64,000 bases of DNA from Trujillonella endophytica (GTDB lineage Bacteria > Actinomycetota > Actinomycetes > Mycobacteriales > Geodermatophilaceae). Of the stretch, positions 40,875 to 48,911 are shown piece by piece. Every line of letters begins with the position of its first letter. Position 1 is the stretch's first letter. The stretch is from assembly GCF_019799905.1 (NCBI RefSeq), contig NZ_JABGCI010000001.1, forward strand, positions 1 through 64,000, in the 5' to 3' direction. Made by a program: the position numbers and the translations under genes. The notes under the pieces were generated by a model. It did not search any database, was not told the DNA's origin, and saw only the letters and a list, made by a program, of their open reading frames with translations.

Positions 40875-41543
40875 TCAGTCCCGGACCTCGGGGACGGCAG
40901 GTCCGCCGGTGACCCGCCCCGCGCAGGAGGCGGTGCCGAGCCACGCCTGCGGAGCGGTCCCGTCGCTCCAGCCCAGCAGCGGACGGCGGCCGCTGACCGA
41001 CAGGACGGGCACCCGGGCGTCGTCCGCGCGGCAGCCGAGCAGGGCGTAGCAGCCGCGCGAGCGCAGCACGCCCGGGTCGGAGACCAGCAGCGCCAGCCCC
41101 TCGGCGATGGTCAGCGGGGTCCGGCCGGCCGCGGCCAGCCGGGGCGCGGCCTCCCGCGGCGGGAGGTCGCGGGTGTCGGGCCCGGTGTCCACGTCGAGCA
41201 GCAGGTAGGGCACCGGCGGCACGCCGAGCTCGGGCAGCGGCCGGGAGCGCGCGAGCTCGTCGGGCCCCATCGTGCTGGAGCCCCCGCCGTCCGCCGTCTG
41301 CACGGTGGCCAGGACGTCGAGCGCCGGCACGTCCGGGACGACGACCACGAACGGCACACGGTCCCCGCCCGGCTCGGCCGGCAGCGCGTCGCGCAGCGGC
41401 TCGCAGCAGGCCCGGAAGCACTCCTCGGCGAGCCCGAGCATCGCGGGCAGGCCGGTGGCGACCAGCGCGTGCACCTGGCGGTCGAACTCCAGCTCGACGG
41501 CGGTGGCGGCCGGCAGTGCGGGCAGCGCGGGAAGCACGGACAC
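40875..41543 (-). CDS. DUF5701 family protein
   Basis: A 222-residue cytoplasmic protein. The segment AVELEFDRQVHALVATGLPAMLGL followed by FRACCEPLRDAL is typical of the DUF5701 family of actinobacteria. VPFVVVVPDVPALDVLATVQ and YLLLDVDTGPDTRDLPPREA form the core. No function is known. The GTG at 41543 is preceded by GAGGAGAGGA, a strong ribosome binding site. A hairpin-prone GC-rich gap of 124 bp separates it from the aldolase gene. Confidence 0.75.
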   Translation of the reverse strand: MSVLPALPALPAATAVELEFDRQVHALVATGLPAMLGLAEECFRACCEPLRDALPAEPGGDRVPFVVVVPDVPALDVLATVQTADGGGSSTMGPDELARSRPLPELGVPPVPYLLLDVDTGPDTRDLPPREAAPRLAAAGRTPLTIAEGLALLVSDPGVLRSRGCYALLGCRADDARVPVLSVSGRRPLLGWSDGTAPQAWLGTASCAGRVTGGPAVPEVRD

Positions 41544-41667
41544 GGGTCCTCTCCTCGTCCGGACGACGACGGTGCGCCGGGCTCCTCGGCCCCCCCGGGC
41601 CGGCGCGTCACCCTGCGACGCGGCAGTCTGCCCGACCACCGCCCGTCCCGTCACGGTCCGGTCACGA

Positions 41668-42891
41668 TCACCGGGCGGGGCGGCCCCCGACGGCGGCGAG
41701 CTCGGCGACCGGGCGCCCGGTGGCCGCCGCCACCTCCGCCTCGTCCAGTGCCCCGCAGTCCAGGCCGCGGAGCACGACACCCGCCAGGGCGCGGGCGGTC
41801 GCCGGCTCGTCGAGCACCCCGCCGTCCACCCGGTCGAGGTAGGCGGCCAGCCGGGCCCCGGCGGCCGGCAGCGCGGCCCGGAAGAAGGCGTACGTGGCGG
41901 TGTAGCGGGTGACCAGCTGGGCCGGGTGCAGGTCCCATCCCTGGTAGAGCCCGCGCTCGAGCGCCCGGCGGACCAGCCCGGCGTGCAGCCGCCAGGCGGC
42001 GTGCACGTCCGCCGTGGGGCCCACGGGCAGCACGTTGGTGGAGCCGTCGACCGCGACCGCGCCGGTGCCGGCCACCGCGACCTGCATGAGGTCCTTGGCC
42101 AGGTCGGCGGCCGGGTGGTCGGAGGACTGGTGCGCCGCGGCGATGCCCAGCGCGGCGCTGTAGTCGTAGGTGCCGTAGTGCAGGCCGATCAGCCGCGGGC
42201 CGGCCGCGTGCGCCATGCGGGCGAGGGTCACCGCGCCGTCCGCGCCGAGCACCGCCTGCGGCGTCTCGACCTGGAGCTCCAGGTCCAGGGCGAGGCCGTG
42301 GGCGTCCTCCAGCGCGTCGAGCACCGGCAGGAAGGCGCGCACCTGCTCGACCTCGGTCACCTTGGGCAGGGTGACGGTGACCCGGGTCCCCGACGGCAGG
42401 ACGCCGAGGACGAGGTCGAGGGTGCGGACGCCGCGCCGCCGGGTCGGCTCCTCCAGCGACTTGGCACGGACGCCGATCGACGGCGGGGCGGTCCCGGCCG
42501 CGAGGTCCGCGGCGACGGCGGCCGCGGCGGCCAGCACGTCGTCGTCCTCCCGGTCCGGCGGGCCGCGGTAGCCGTCCTCGGCGTCGACCCGCAGGTCCTC
42601 GACCGGCTCGGCGGCCAGCTTGGCCCGCACCCGCGGCAGCACCTGCTCGACCAGCGCCGGGGCGCAACCCAGCACCGAGCCGAGGTCGGGCAGGCCGTGC
42701 TCGTCGAGCGCCGCGAGCGCGGCCGCACCCCACGCCGCCGCCAGCCCCGGGACGACGGCGTCGGCGGGCACGTAGCAGGTGTGCACCGGCTGCCGCCCGG
42801 GCCGCGCGCCCGGGTACGCGGCGAGCCGGGCCACGTCGACCGGGGCCAGCCGCCGGTCGAGCTCGGCGTAGACGTCCTCGGGCAGGGTCAC
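41668..42891 (-). CDS. Aldolase of the HpcH/HpaI-citrate lyase superfamily (DUF6986)
   Basis: A 407-residue TIM-barrel protein. CAPALVEQVLPRVRAKLAAEPVEDLRVDAEDGYRG is the N-terminal part, then VTVTLPKVTEVEQVRAFLP, LDLELQVETPQAVLG (metal-binding Glu) and GPRLIGLHYGTYDYSAALGI (second acidic ligand). In actinobacteria this family is often encoded with malate synthase and urate/allantoin genes, as here, so a role with glyoxylate is plausible but unproven. The GTG at 42891 matches the conserved start; an upstream ATG at 42972 would add residues encoded by a family B repeat. Confidence 0.8.
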   Translation of the reverse strand: MTLPEDVYAELDRRLAPVDVARLAAYPGARPGRQPVHTCYVPADAVVPGLAAAWGAAALAALDEHGLPDLGSVLGCAPALVEQVLPRVRAKLAAEPVEDLRVDAEDGYRGPPDREDDDVLAAAAAVAADLAAGTAPPSIGVRAKSLEEPTRRRGVRTLDLVLGVLPSGTRVTVTLPKVTEVEQVRAFLPVLDALEDAHGLALDLELQVETPQAVLGADGAVTLARMAHAAGPRLIGLHYGTYDYSAALGIAAAHQSSDHPAADLAKDLMQVAVAGTGAVAVDGSTNVLPVGPTADVHAAWRLHAGLVRRALERGLYQGWDLHPAQLVTRYTATYAFFRAALPAAGARLAAYLDRVDGGVLDEPATARALAGVVLRGLDCGALDEAEVAAATGRPVAELAAVGGRPAR

Positions 42892-42911
42892 GGCGCAGCT
42901 CCGGTCGGTTC

Positions 42912-42972
42912 GGCCCCCGCGCAGGGGCCCGCCGCGAGCCTGCGAGTGGTGGGGGGCGCGGGGGTCCTTCAT
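42912..42972 (-). repeat. Interspersed palindromic repeat, family B, copy 2
   Basis: On the minus strand it begins ATGAAGGACCCCC at the stop codon of the malate synthase relic (ATGA overlap) and ends CGCGGGGGCC. The central part CACTCGCAGGCTCGCGGCGG is identical to copy 3. It is in frame with the aldolase, so a start at its ATG would give an aldolase with about 27 extra residues. Confidence 0.8.
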
Positions 42973-43133
42973 CCTCGGACCAGCTCGTAGGCGGGCAGGG
43001 TGAGGACGTCGGGGAAGTCCTCGGCGAGCGCGCCGGAGCGGCGCTGCAGGCCGCCGACGAACGCCAGCGCCCCGGGGGTGAGCACCTCCCCGGCCCGGTC
43101 GACGTCGGGTCCGACCACGCGCACGTCGGTCAT
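42969..43133 (-). pseudogene. aceB: Malate synthase relic: N- and C-terminal ends joined, middle deleted
   Basis: The 54-codon frame encodes MTDVRVVGPDVDRAGEVLTP, GALAFVGGLQRR, and then SGALAEDFPDVLTLPAYELV plus RG. The first 32 residues match the N-terminus of malate synthase A (EVLT..ALAFV..L.RRF). The last 17 or so match its extreme C-terminus (..DFLTLPAYE.L.G). About 480 residues, including the whole TIM barrel and the active site, are absent, yet the frame is intact. AGGAGG lies at the right distance before the ATG, so a short peptide may still be made. The neighbours (aldolase, uraD, uraH, uox) are the usual company of aceB in actinobacterial urate/allantoin clusters, where malate synthase consumes glyoxylate. 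Confidence 0.75.
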
Positions 43134-43172
43134 CAGGCCTCCTGTGGTCGGGGAGGCTGGCATCCTCTCACC

Positions 43173-43670
43173 GTGGCCAGCCTCGACGCGTTCAACTCCG
43201 GGCCCGCTGACCGTGCCGTGGAGTCGTTGCGGGCCTGTAACGCCGCGGCACGCTTCGCCGCGGAGATCGCCGCGGGGCGCCCGTACCCCGACGTCGAGAC
43301 GCTGGTGCGCCGCGCCGGCGAGGTCGCCCGTGGCCTGTCGTGGGACGAGGTCTCGATGGCGCTGGCGGCCCACCCGCGGATCGGCGACCGGGTCTCCGGG
43401 TCCTCCGCCGAGGCCGAGTCCTCCCGCCGGGAGCAGTCCGCGATGGGCGGGGCGGACGACGCGACCCGGTCCGCGCTCGTCGAGGGCAACCGGGCCTACG
43501 AGGAGCGCTTCGGGCACGTCTTCCTCGTCCGGGCGGCCGGGCGGTCGCCGGAGGAGATGCTCGCCGAGCTGCGCCGCCGGCTCGACGCCGACCCGGAGGA
43601 CGAGCAGGCCGAGGTGACCGAACAGCTGGCGCAGATCACCGAGCTGCGGGTGCGGGGGCTCGTCTCGTGA
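43173..43670 (+). CDS. uraD: 2-oxo-4-hydroxy-4-carboxy-5-ureidoimidazoline (OHCU) decarboxylase
   Basis: A 165-residue all-helical enzyme that decarboxylates OHCU to S-allantoin, the third step after urate oxidation. The catalytic His is in AAHPRIGDRV, and EERFGHVFLVRAAGRSPEEMLAEL carries the other conserved residues. A GTG start 39 bp from the divergent malate synthase relic begins MASLDAFNSG. It overlaps uraH by 4 bp, so the two enzymes acting in sequence are translated together. Confidence 0.92.
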   Translation: MASLDAFNSGPADRAVESLRACNAAARFAAEIAAGRPYPDVETLVRRAGEVARGLSWDEVSMALAAHPRIGDRVSGSSAEAESSRREQSAMGGADDATRSALVEGNRAYEERFGHVFLVRAAGRSPEEMLAELRRRLDADPEDEQAEVTEQLAQITELRVRGLVS

Positions 43671-43984
43671 GCGTCTCCACGCACGTGCTCGACGCCGTGG
43701 CGGGACGGCCGGCGGCCGGGGTCGCCGTCCGCCTGTTCGCCGGCGACGAGCTGGTCACGCAGGGGGTCACCGACGCCGACGGCCGCTGCCGGCTCACCGA
43801 GGAGGCGACCGCCCTCGGGCCGCACCGGCTGGTCTTCGCCACCGGCGCCTGGTTCGCCGAGCGGGGGGCGCCCGCGTTCTGGCCGGAGGTCACGCTGACC
43901 TTCAGCGTCGCCGAGCCGGCCGCCCACCACCACGTGCCGCTGCTGCTCTCCCCGTACGCCTACTCCACCTACCGGGGCAGCTGA
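43667..43984 (+). CDS. uraH: 5-hydroxyisourate hydrolase
   Basis: A 105-residue transthyretin-like enzyme that hydrolyses 5-hydroxyisourate to OHCU. Conserved residues are His in VSTHVLDAVAGRPA, Arg in GPHRLVF, His in AAHHHVPLLLSPYAYSTYRGS, and the signature tetrapeptide YRGS at the C-terminus. It has no signal peptide. The GTG overlaps the uraD stop codon. Uricase follows after 70 bp that hold two inverted repeats. Confidence 0.95.
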   Translation: MSVSTHVLDAVAGRPAAGVAVRLFAGDELVTQGVTDADGRCRLTEEATALGPHRLVFATGAWFAERGAPAFWPEVTLTFSVAEPAAHHHVPLLLSPYAYSTYRGS

Positions 43985-43986
43985 GC

Positions 43987-44025
43987 GGAGGAGATCCGTC
44001 GGCGTAACAGCGACGGAACTCCTCC
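43987..44025. repeat. Inverted repeat (15-bp arms) between uraH and uox
   Basis: Arms 43987-44001 and 44011-44025 match at 14 of 15 positions around a 9-nt loop. The left arm is GGAGGAGATCCGTCG. It may be a terminator/attenuator after uraH or an operator, so that uox is set apart from uraD-uraH. Confidence 0.5.
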
Positions 44026-44030
44026 GGCAC

Positions 44031-44044
44031 GTTCCACGTGCAAC
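44031..44044. promoter_or_regulatory. Palindrome GTTCCACGTGCAAC before uox, candidate operator
   Basis: The site contains CACGTG inside GTT...AAC and lies 10 bp before the uox ATG. A partly overlapping repeat, GCACGT-TCC-ACGTGC, spans 44027-44041. The position would block initiation. No urate-responsive regulator gene is in the window. Confidence 0.3.
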
Positions 44045-44054
44045 AGTCCCGGCC

Positions 44055-44945
44055 ATGGCGATCAGGCTCGGGGCGAACCAGTACGGCAAGGCGGAGGTGC
44101 GGGTCGTCGCGGTCGACCGCAGCTCGCCCCGGCACGAGATCGTCGACCTCAACGTCTCCAGTGCCCTGCGCGGGGACTTCACCGCCGCGCACACCGCCGG
44201 CGACAACGCGCACGTGCTGACCACCGACGCGCAGAAGAACACCGTCTTCGCCTTCGCCCGCGACGGGATCGGCTCCCCCGAGGCGTTCGGCCTGCGCCTG
44301 GCCCGGCACTTCGCCGGCTCGTACCCGTGGATCACCGGGGCGCGGGTGGCGGTGGAGTCCTACGGCTGGGAGCGGATCGCCGTCGGCGGCGCCCCGCACG
44401 ACCACGCCTTCCGGCGGCCCGGCGGCGAGGTGCGGACGGCGGTGGTCACGGTGGACGGGGAGGACGTCCACGTGCTGGCCGGGCTGGGCGACCTCGTCGT
44501 CCTCAAGACCACCGGCTCGGAGTTCTGGGGCTTCCCGCGCGACGCGTACACGACGCTGGCCGAGACGCGGGACCGGGTCCTGGCCACGGCGGTCACCGCC
44601 CGCTGGCGGTGCACCGGCACCGACCTGCCCTGGGACGACCTGTTCACCGGCGTCCGGACGACGCTGCTGGAGACGTTCGCGGCGACCCACTCCCTGGCGC
44701 TGCAGCAGACCCTCTACGCGATGGGCGAGGCGGTGCTGGAGCGGTTCCCGGCGATCGCCGAGGTGCGGATGTCGATGCCGAACAAGCACCACTTCCTGCA
44801 GGACCTCTCGGCGTTCGGCCTGGACAACCCCGACACCGTGTACCACGCCGACGACCGCCCCTACGGGCTCATCGAGGGCGCGGTGCTGCGCGACGACGTG
44901 CCCGCGGCCGAGGTCGCCTGGCAGGGCACCCCCGGCTTCTGCTGA
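44055..44945 (+). CDS. uox: Urate oxidase (uricase)
   Basis: A 296-residue cofactor-free oxidase turning urate and O2 into 5-hydroxyisourate and H2O2. It consists of two T-fold repeats. Conserved elements are Lys12 in LGANQYGKAEVRVV, Thr56/57 in HVLTTDAQKNTVF, and His in MSMPNKHHFLQDLSAFG. LKTTGSEFWGF is the usual central motif. There is no peroxisomal-type or secretory signal, so the enzyme is cytoplasmic. With uraH and uraD it completes urate to allantoin. No allantoinase is in the window. Confidence 0.96.
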   Translation: MAIRLGANQYGKAEVRVVAVDRSSPRHEIVDLNVSSALRGDFTAAHTAGDNAHVLTTDAQKNTVFAFARDGIGSPEAFGLRLARHFAGSYPWITGARVAVESYGWERIAVGGAPHDHAFRRPGGEVRTAVVTVDGEDVHVLAGLGDLVVLKTTGSEFWGFPRDAYTTLAETRDRVLATAVTARWRCTGTDLPWDDLFTGVRTTLLETFAATHSLALQQTLYAMGEAVLERFPAIAEVRMSMPNKHHFLQDLSAFGLDNPDTVYHADDRPYGLIEGAVLRDDVPAAEVAWQGTPGFC

Positions 44946-44949
44946 GCGA

Positions 44950-45411
44950 TCAGGCCGGCTCGAGCGTGATCCCCGCGGCGACGACGGTGGCGTGCACGCG
45001 CAGGTCGGCGCCGCGCTCGTCGTCGGTGCGGTCCAGCCGCGGGTCGACGTCCACCCCGCCCATGCCGGCGCAGTGCACCCACACCCGCCAGTCCGCCGGC
45101 ACCCGCACCTCGGCGCCGGCCAGGTACGCCCGGATGGTGACGTCGACGCCGCCCGGCACCCGGGGCACCCGGCCCAGGTCCACCTCGGCCCCGGCCATCA
45201 CCAGGTCCAGCCGCACCCGGGAGAGCTCCGGGTGGTGCGGGCGCAGCTCGGCGCCGCCCATGACCCGCAGCCGCCGGATGCCCGCGGTGGAGTCGTCGCC
45301 CTCGTCCGTGCGGCGGGCCAGGACCCACCCGGTCACGGCCGCGACGCCCTGGAGGGCCGCGGCCCCCGCGAGCCAGGGCAGCGCACGGCGGAGGAGCGGA
45401 GGGGTGGCCAT
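44950..45411 (-). CDS. LiaF/DUF2154-like single-pass protein
   Basis: A 153-residue protein with one N-terminal membrane helix (about residues 8-31, PWLAGAAALQGVAAVTGWVLA) and a repetitive beta-type domain. RRLRVMGGAELRPHH, LVMAGAEVDLGRV and AYLAGAEVRVPADWRV are the short GGAE repeats seen in cell-wall-active antibiotic response (LiaF C-terminal) proteins. No sensor kinase is adjacent. Function beyond a possible role in envelope stress is unknown. It converges on uox, 4 bp apart. Confidence 0.7.
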   Translation of the reverse strand: MATPPLLRRALPWLAGAAALQGVAAVTGWVLARRTDEGDDSTAGIRRLRVMGGAELRPHHPELSRVRLDLVMAGAEVDLGRVPRVPGGVDVTIRAYLAGAEVRVPADWRVWVHCAGMGGVDVDPRLDRTDDERGADLRVHATVVAAGITLEPA

Positions 45412-45477
45412 CCCCACAGCCTGCCGTGTCGGTCTCGGCGTGCCCAGTACCGGCTGCCCCTGGCACGATCGGCGCCC

Positions 45478-45969
45478 GTGACCGAGCGGGAGATCCTGAC
45501 CTACGAGCTGTTCGGCACCGCCAGCCGCGAGCTGGCCGAGCAGGTGGCCGCCGACGGCTTCGAGCCGGACCTCGTCCTCTCGATCGCCCGCGGGGGGCTG
45601 TTCCTCGGCGGGGCGCTGGGCTACGCGCTGGACGTGAAGAACCTCTTCGTGATGAACGTGGAGTTCTACACCGGCGTGGACGAGCGGCTCGACCTCCCCG
45701 TCGTCCTCCCGCCGACGCTGGACCAGGTCGACATCACCGGCGCGAACGTGCTGGTGGCCGACGACGTCGCCGACACCGGCAAGACGCTGGAGCTGGTCCG
45801 GGACTTCTGCACCGGCTACGTCGCCGAGGTGCGGACGGCGGTCATCTACGAGAAGCCGCGGTCGGTGGTGCGCTGCGACTACGTCTGGCGGCACACCGAC
45901 CGGTGGATCGACTTCCCCTGGTCGGCCGAGGAGCCGGTCCGCCGCCGCAGCGCCCGCCCCGCCCACTAG
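45478..45969 (+). CDS. Phosphoribosyltransferase, purine type
   Basis: A 163-residue type I phosphoribosyltransferase. The PRPP loop is VLVADDVADTGKTLELV, and LVLSIARGGLFLGGALGYAL is the typical loop II. It resembles the xanthine/guanine/hypoxanthine group, which turns a purine base and PRPP into the nucleotide. Next to a urate cluster this suggests balance between salvage and breakdown of purines. CACGAT lies 9 nt before the GTG and there is no ribosome binding site, so it may be leaderless. Confidence 0.85.
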   Translation: MTEREILTYELFGTASRELAEQVAADGFEPDLVLSIARGGLFLGGALGYALDVKNLFVMNVEFYTGVDERLDLPVVLPPTLDQVDITGANVLVADDVADTGKTLELVRDFCTGYVAEVRTAVIYEKPRSVVRCDYVWRHTDRWIDFPWSAEEPVRRRSARPAH

Positions 45970-45986
45970 GAACGGCGGCGTCCCTC

Positions 45987-46047
45987 GACGAGATCTGCAC
46001 TCTCGTCACCATCGGTCGCTGATCGCGACGAGTGTGCAGATCTCGTC
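45987..46047. repeat. Interspersed palindromic repeat, family A, copy 1
   Basis: 21-bp arms 45987-46007 and 46027-46047 match at 20 of 21 positions around a 19-nt spacer. The core is AGATCTGCAC...GTGCAGATCT. It lies between the convergent phosphoribosyltransferase and chemoreceptor genes. A second copy is at 55535-55591. Confidence 0.85.
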
Positions 46048-46065
46048 ACCGCAGCGGGTCGTCGC

Positions 46066-47649
46066 TCAGTACCGGAAGTGGCCCACCGACGCCTGGAGCG
46101 AGGTGGCCATCCGCGCCACCTCGTCGATGGCGGCGCGGGCGTCGTCCATCGCGCGGGTGGTGGCGGCACCGGCGCCGGCGACCGCGGTGATGTTCTCGGC
46201 GATCTGACCGGCCGAGGCGGCGGCCTCCCCGACGTTGCGGTTCATCTCGGTGGTCGTCGCGGTCTGCTCCTCGACGGCCGCGGCGATGGTGCTCTGCGAG
46301 TCGTTGATCAGGCCGATGATCGAGGCGATCTGCCGGATCGCGACGACGGCACCCTCGGTGTCGCCCTGGATGGCCGCCACCCGGGCGGTGATGTCCTGGG
46401 TGGCCTTGGCCGTCTCCTGCGCCAGCTCCTTGACCTCGTTGGCGACGACGGCGAAGCCCTTGCCGGACTCCCCCGCCCGCGCCGCCTCGATCGTGGCGTT
46501 GAGGGCGAGCAGGTTGGTCTGCTCGGCGATCCCGGTGATCACCTTGACGACGCCGGCGATCTCCTGCGAGGACTGCCCCAGCTTCGCCACGGTCTCGGTG
46601 GTGGCGTCGGCGACGCCGACCGCCTGGCCGGCGACCCGGGCGACCTCCGCGGCGTTCTGGGCGATCTCCCGGATCGAGGCGCCCATCTGCTCGGAGCCGG
46701 CCGCGACGGTCTGCACGTTGCGCGACACCTGCCCGGCGGCACCGGCGACGACCTCCGACTGCGCGGAGGACTCGCCGGCCAGCCGGCCGAGGTCCTGCGC
46801 CGAGGCCGACAGCTCCTCCGTCGCCGACGCCAGCGTCGTGGAGCTGTCCCCGATCGTGGTGAGCACGGCGCGCATGCTGCTCATGGAGGCCTCGAGCGCG
46901 GTCGCCATGCGCCCGACCTCGTCGCGGCTGGTCACGCCCGCGCTGCCGCGCAGGTCGCCGTCGGCGAGGGCGTCGACGAGCACGCTGACCCGGCGCAGCG
47001 GCCCGACCACGGAGCGGGTGACCAGCCAGCCGAGCAGGCCCAGCGCGACGACCCCGGCCAGCGCCACGACGATCGCCAGCGTCCGTGCCGTGTCGCGCTG
47101 GTCGGCGGAGTGGGCCGCGGCGGCGTCGCCGAAGGCGGTGACGGCGTCGCCGAGCGTGGGCAGCTCCTCCTCGAGGACGGAGAAGGCGTCCGCGAACTGC
47201 GGGTACGCCGCCTGGGCGGCGGGCAGGTCCGGGCCGGCGAGGCGGACGATCTGCCCGGCCGAGGCGAGGTAGGCCTCCACCTCCGGCGTGACCTCGTCCA
47301 GCGCCGCGAGGACCTCGGGGCTGAGGGCGTCGGCGCGGATCTCCACGAGCAGTCCGCGGAACGACTCGTCGTGCTCGGCGAGGTCGGCGACGGCGGACTC
47401 GTACAGGGCGCCCGCCCCGGCGCTGACCAGCGCCTGGAGGACGTCGCCGCGGACGGCGTCGTGCATCATGTCGCTGAGCAGCGCGTCCTCGACCGCCTCG
47501 GAGCTGGCCAGCAGCTCGTCCGCGGTCTCCCCGGTACCGGCCAGGGCCCGCAGGGTGACGACGGCGAAGACGGCGAGGGCCAGCGCGCCCGCGGCGACCA
47601 GGGCCGCCAGCTTCACGCCGAGGGGGCGGTCGGACCAGTAGCGCGCCAT
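46066..47649 (-). CDS. Methyl-accepting chemotaxis protein
   Basis: A 527-residue chemoreceptor. An N-terminal helix (about 10-32) and a second one (about 190-212, ALGLLGWLVTRSVVG) flank a four-helix-bundle sensor domain. HAMP follows (about 212-262; PLRRVSVLVDALADGDLRG). The signalling domain has the hairpin tip GKGFAVVANEVKELAQETAKATQDI, where CheA and CheW bind. The C-terminus lacks the CheR-binding pentapeptide. No other chemotaxis or flagellar genes are in the window; the ligand is unknown. Confidence 0.94.
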   Translation of the reverse strand: MARYWSDRPLGVKLAALVAAGALALAVFAVVTLRALAGTGETADELLASSEAVEDALLSDMMHDAVRGDVLQALVSAGAGALYESAVADLAEHDESFRGLLVEIRADALSPEVLAALDEVTPEVEAYLASAGQIVRLAGPDLPAAQAAYPQFADAFSVLEEELPTLGDAVTAFGDAAAAHSADQRDTARTLAIVVALAGVVALGLLGWLVTRSVVGPLRRVSVLVDALADGDLRGSAGVTSRDEVGRMATALEASMSSMRAVLTTIGDSSTTLASATEELSASAQDLGRLAGESSAQSEVVAGAAGQVSRNVQTVAAGSEQMGASIREIAQNAAEVARVAGQAVGVADATTETVAKLGQSSQEIAGVVKVITGIAEQTNLLALNATIEAARAGESGKGFAVVANEVKELAQETAKATQDITARVAAIQGDTEGAVVAIRQIASIIGLINDSQSTIAAAVEEQTATTTEMNRNVGEAAASAGQIAENITAVAGAGAATTRAMDDARAAIDEVARMATSLQASVGHFRY

Positions 47650-47777
47650 GCGGGGGCTCCGGGAGGCCGGGGGCGACGCCGCGGATGCGGCACCTGGCGG
47701 CTACATCGGCCGATCGTGGAGCGACTACAGCCGAAATGCCTCGACCGTGAAGCACTTCGCGGTACCGGAACCCGGGG

Positions 47778-48911
47778 TCATCGTCGGCTCGACACCGTCA
47801 CCGTGAACTGCCGCCCGGACTCCACGACGCGGGTCGGTCCGACCAGCCGGCGCAGCGTGGCCCGGTGCGGCAGGCGGTTGTTGTGCACGGTCCACAGCTC
47901 GCCGCCCGGGCGCAGCACGCGGGCCGCCGCGGCGAAGAGCCGGTCGGCCGCCGCGGTGACCAGAGACGTGCCCAGGTGGAACGGCGGGTTGCAGACGACG
48001 AGGTCGACGCTGCCGTCCGGGACGCCGGCCGCGGCGTCGTCCCGGGTCACCCGCACGCGGCCGGCGACGTCGTTGGCCGCCACGGTCGCCGTGGTCGACG
48101 CCACCGCGGCCGCGGACTGGTCGGAGGCGAGCACCGTCAGCCCCGGCCGGTCGCGGGCCAGCGCGGCCGCGAGCACACCCGTGCCGCAGCCCAGGTCGAG
48201 CGCGGTGGTGGCGTCCGGCACCGCACCGGGCAGCGCCCGGAGCAGCGCGCGGGTGCCGTCGTCCACGCGGGAGCCGGCGAAGGCCGCCCCGTGCGCGCAC
48301 ACCGTCAGGCCCGCGGCGTCGTCCCGCCGGCAGCGGGGGAACGACGGCGCGACGCCGGCGCGCGGCCTCCGGGCGACGAGCACCCGCGACTTCTGCCGGG
48401 CCAGGCTCGCCGAGACCTCGGTGAACCCGAGCCGCAGGACGTCGTTCATCGCGTGGGTCATGTGCTTGACCCGCCCGCCGACGAGCAGGGTGACCTCGGG
48501 CGCGGCGGACGCGGCGGCCAGCTCGGTGAGCTCGCGGAGCGCGTCGAGCGCCTTCGGTGCCTTGGCGAGCACCACGCGGGCGCCGGCGAAGAGCTCGCCG
48601 TCCAGCGGCAGCGAGCGGTAGGTGCCGGCCAGCCCGGTCCGCTCGGCGTTCGCCGCGAGCGCCAGCTCGCCGACGCGCAGGTCCTGGTGCACCCGCGGGT
48701 CTCGGACGCCGTGCAGCGCGACGGCGCCCAGCGTGAGGGCGCCGTGCGAGTCGTCGACGACGACCACCTCACCCGGGCCCGCGGCGGCGAGCAGCGGCGC
48801 GGCCTCGTCGAGCAGCAGCCGGTCGGTGGCGTCGACGGCGACCAGCTCGGGGGCCTCGACGTCGGGGTCCCGGCGCAGCTGCGCCAGCAGCTCCTCGCGG
48901 GCGCCGGTCAC
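47778..48911 (-). CDS. rRNA (guanine-N2-) methyltransferase, RlmG/RsmC-like
   Basis: A 377-residue protein with two methyltransferase-like folds, as in RlmG and RsmC. The N-terminal fold (about 1-185) lacks a SAM site. The C-terminal one (about 190-377) has DLGCGTGVLAAALA and the catalytic motif VVCNPPFHLG. These enzymes methylate guanine N2 in rRNA; RlmG acts on 23S rRNA and has almost the same length. The GTG at 48911 overlaps the stop of the dehalogenase gene. Which guanine is modified cannot be told from sequence. Confidence 0.85.
   Translation of the reverse strand: MTGAREELLAQLRRDPDVEAPELVAVDATDRLLLDEAAPLLAAAGPGEVVVVDDSHGALTLGAVALHGVRDPRVHQDLRVGELALAANAERTGLAGTYRSLPLDGELFAGARVVLAKAPKALDALRELTELAAASAAPEVTLLVGGRVKHMTHAMNDVLRLGFTEVSASLARQKSRVLVARRPRAGVAPSFPRCRRDDAAGLTVCAHGAAFAGSRVDDGTRALLRALPGAVPDATTALDLGCGTGVLAAALARDRPGLTVLASDQSAAAVASTTATVAANDVAGRVRVTRDDAAAGVPDGSVDLVVCNPPFHLGTSLVTAAADRLFAAAARVLRPGGELWTVHNNRLPHRATLRRLVGPTRVVESGRQFTVTVSSRR

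Noticed and set aside
42912..42972. Start of the aldolase at the ATG inside the family B repeat
   Set aside because: The resulting N-terminus is repeat-derived and not conserved. A GTG at 42891 gives the family start, though use of both starts remains possible.
47650..47777. A sigma-28-type promoter (GCCGAT...) before the chemoreceptor gene
   Set aside because: GCCGATGT is present on the minus strand, but no TAAA-like -35 box lies at the right distance. Evidence is too weak to list it.
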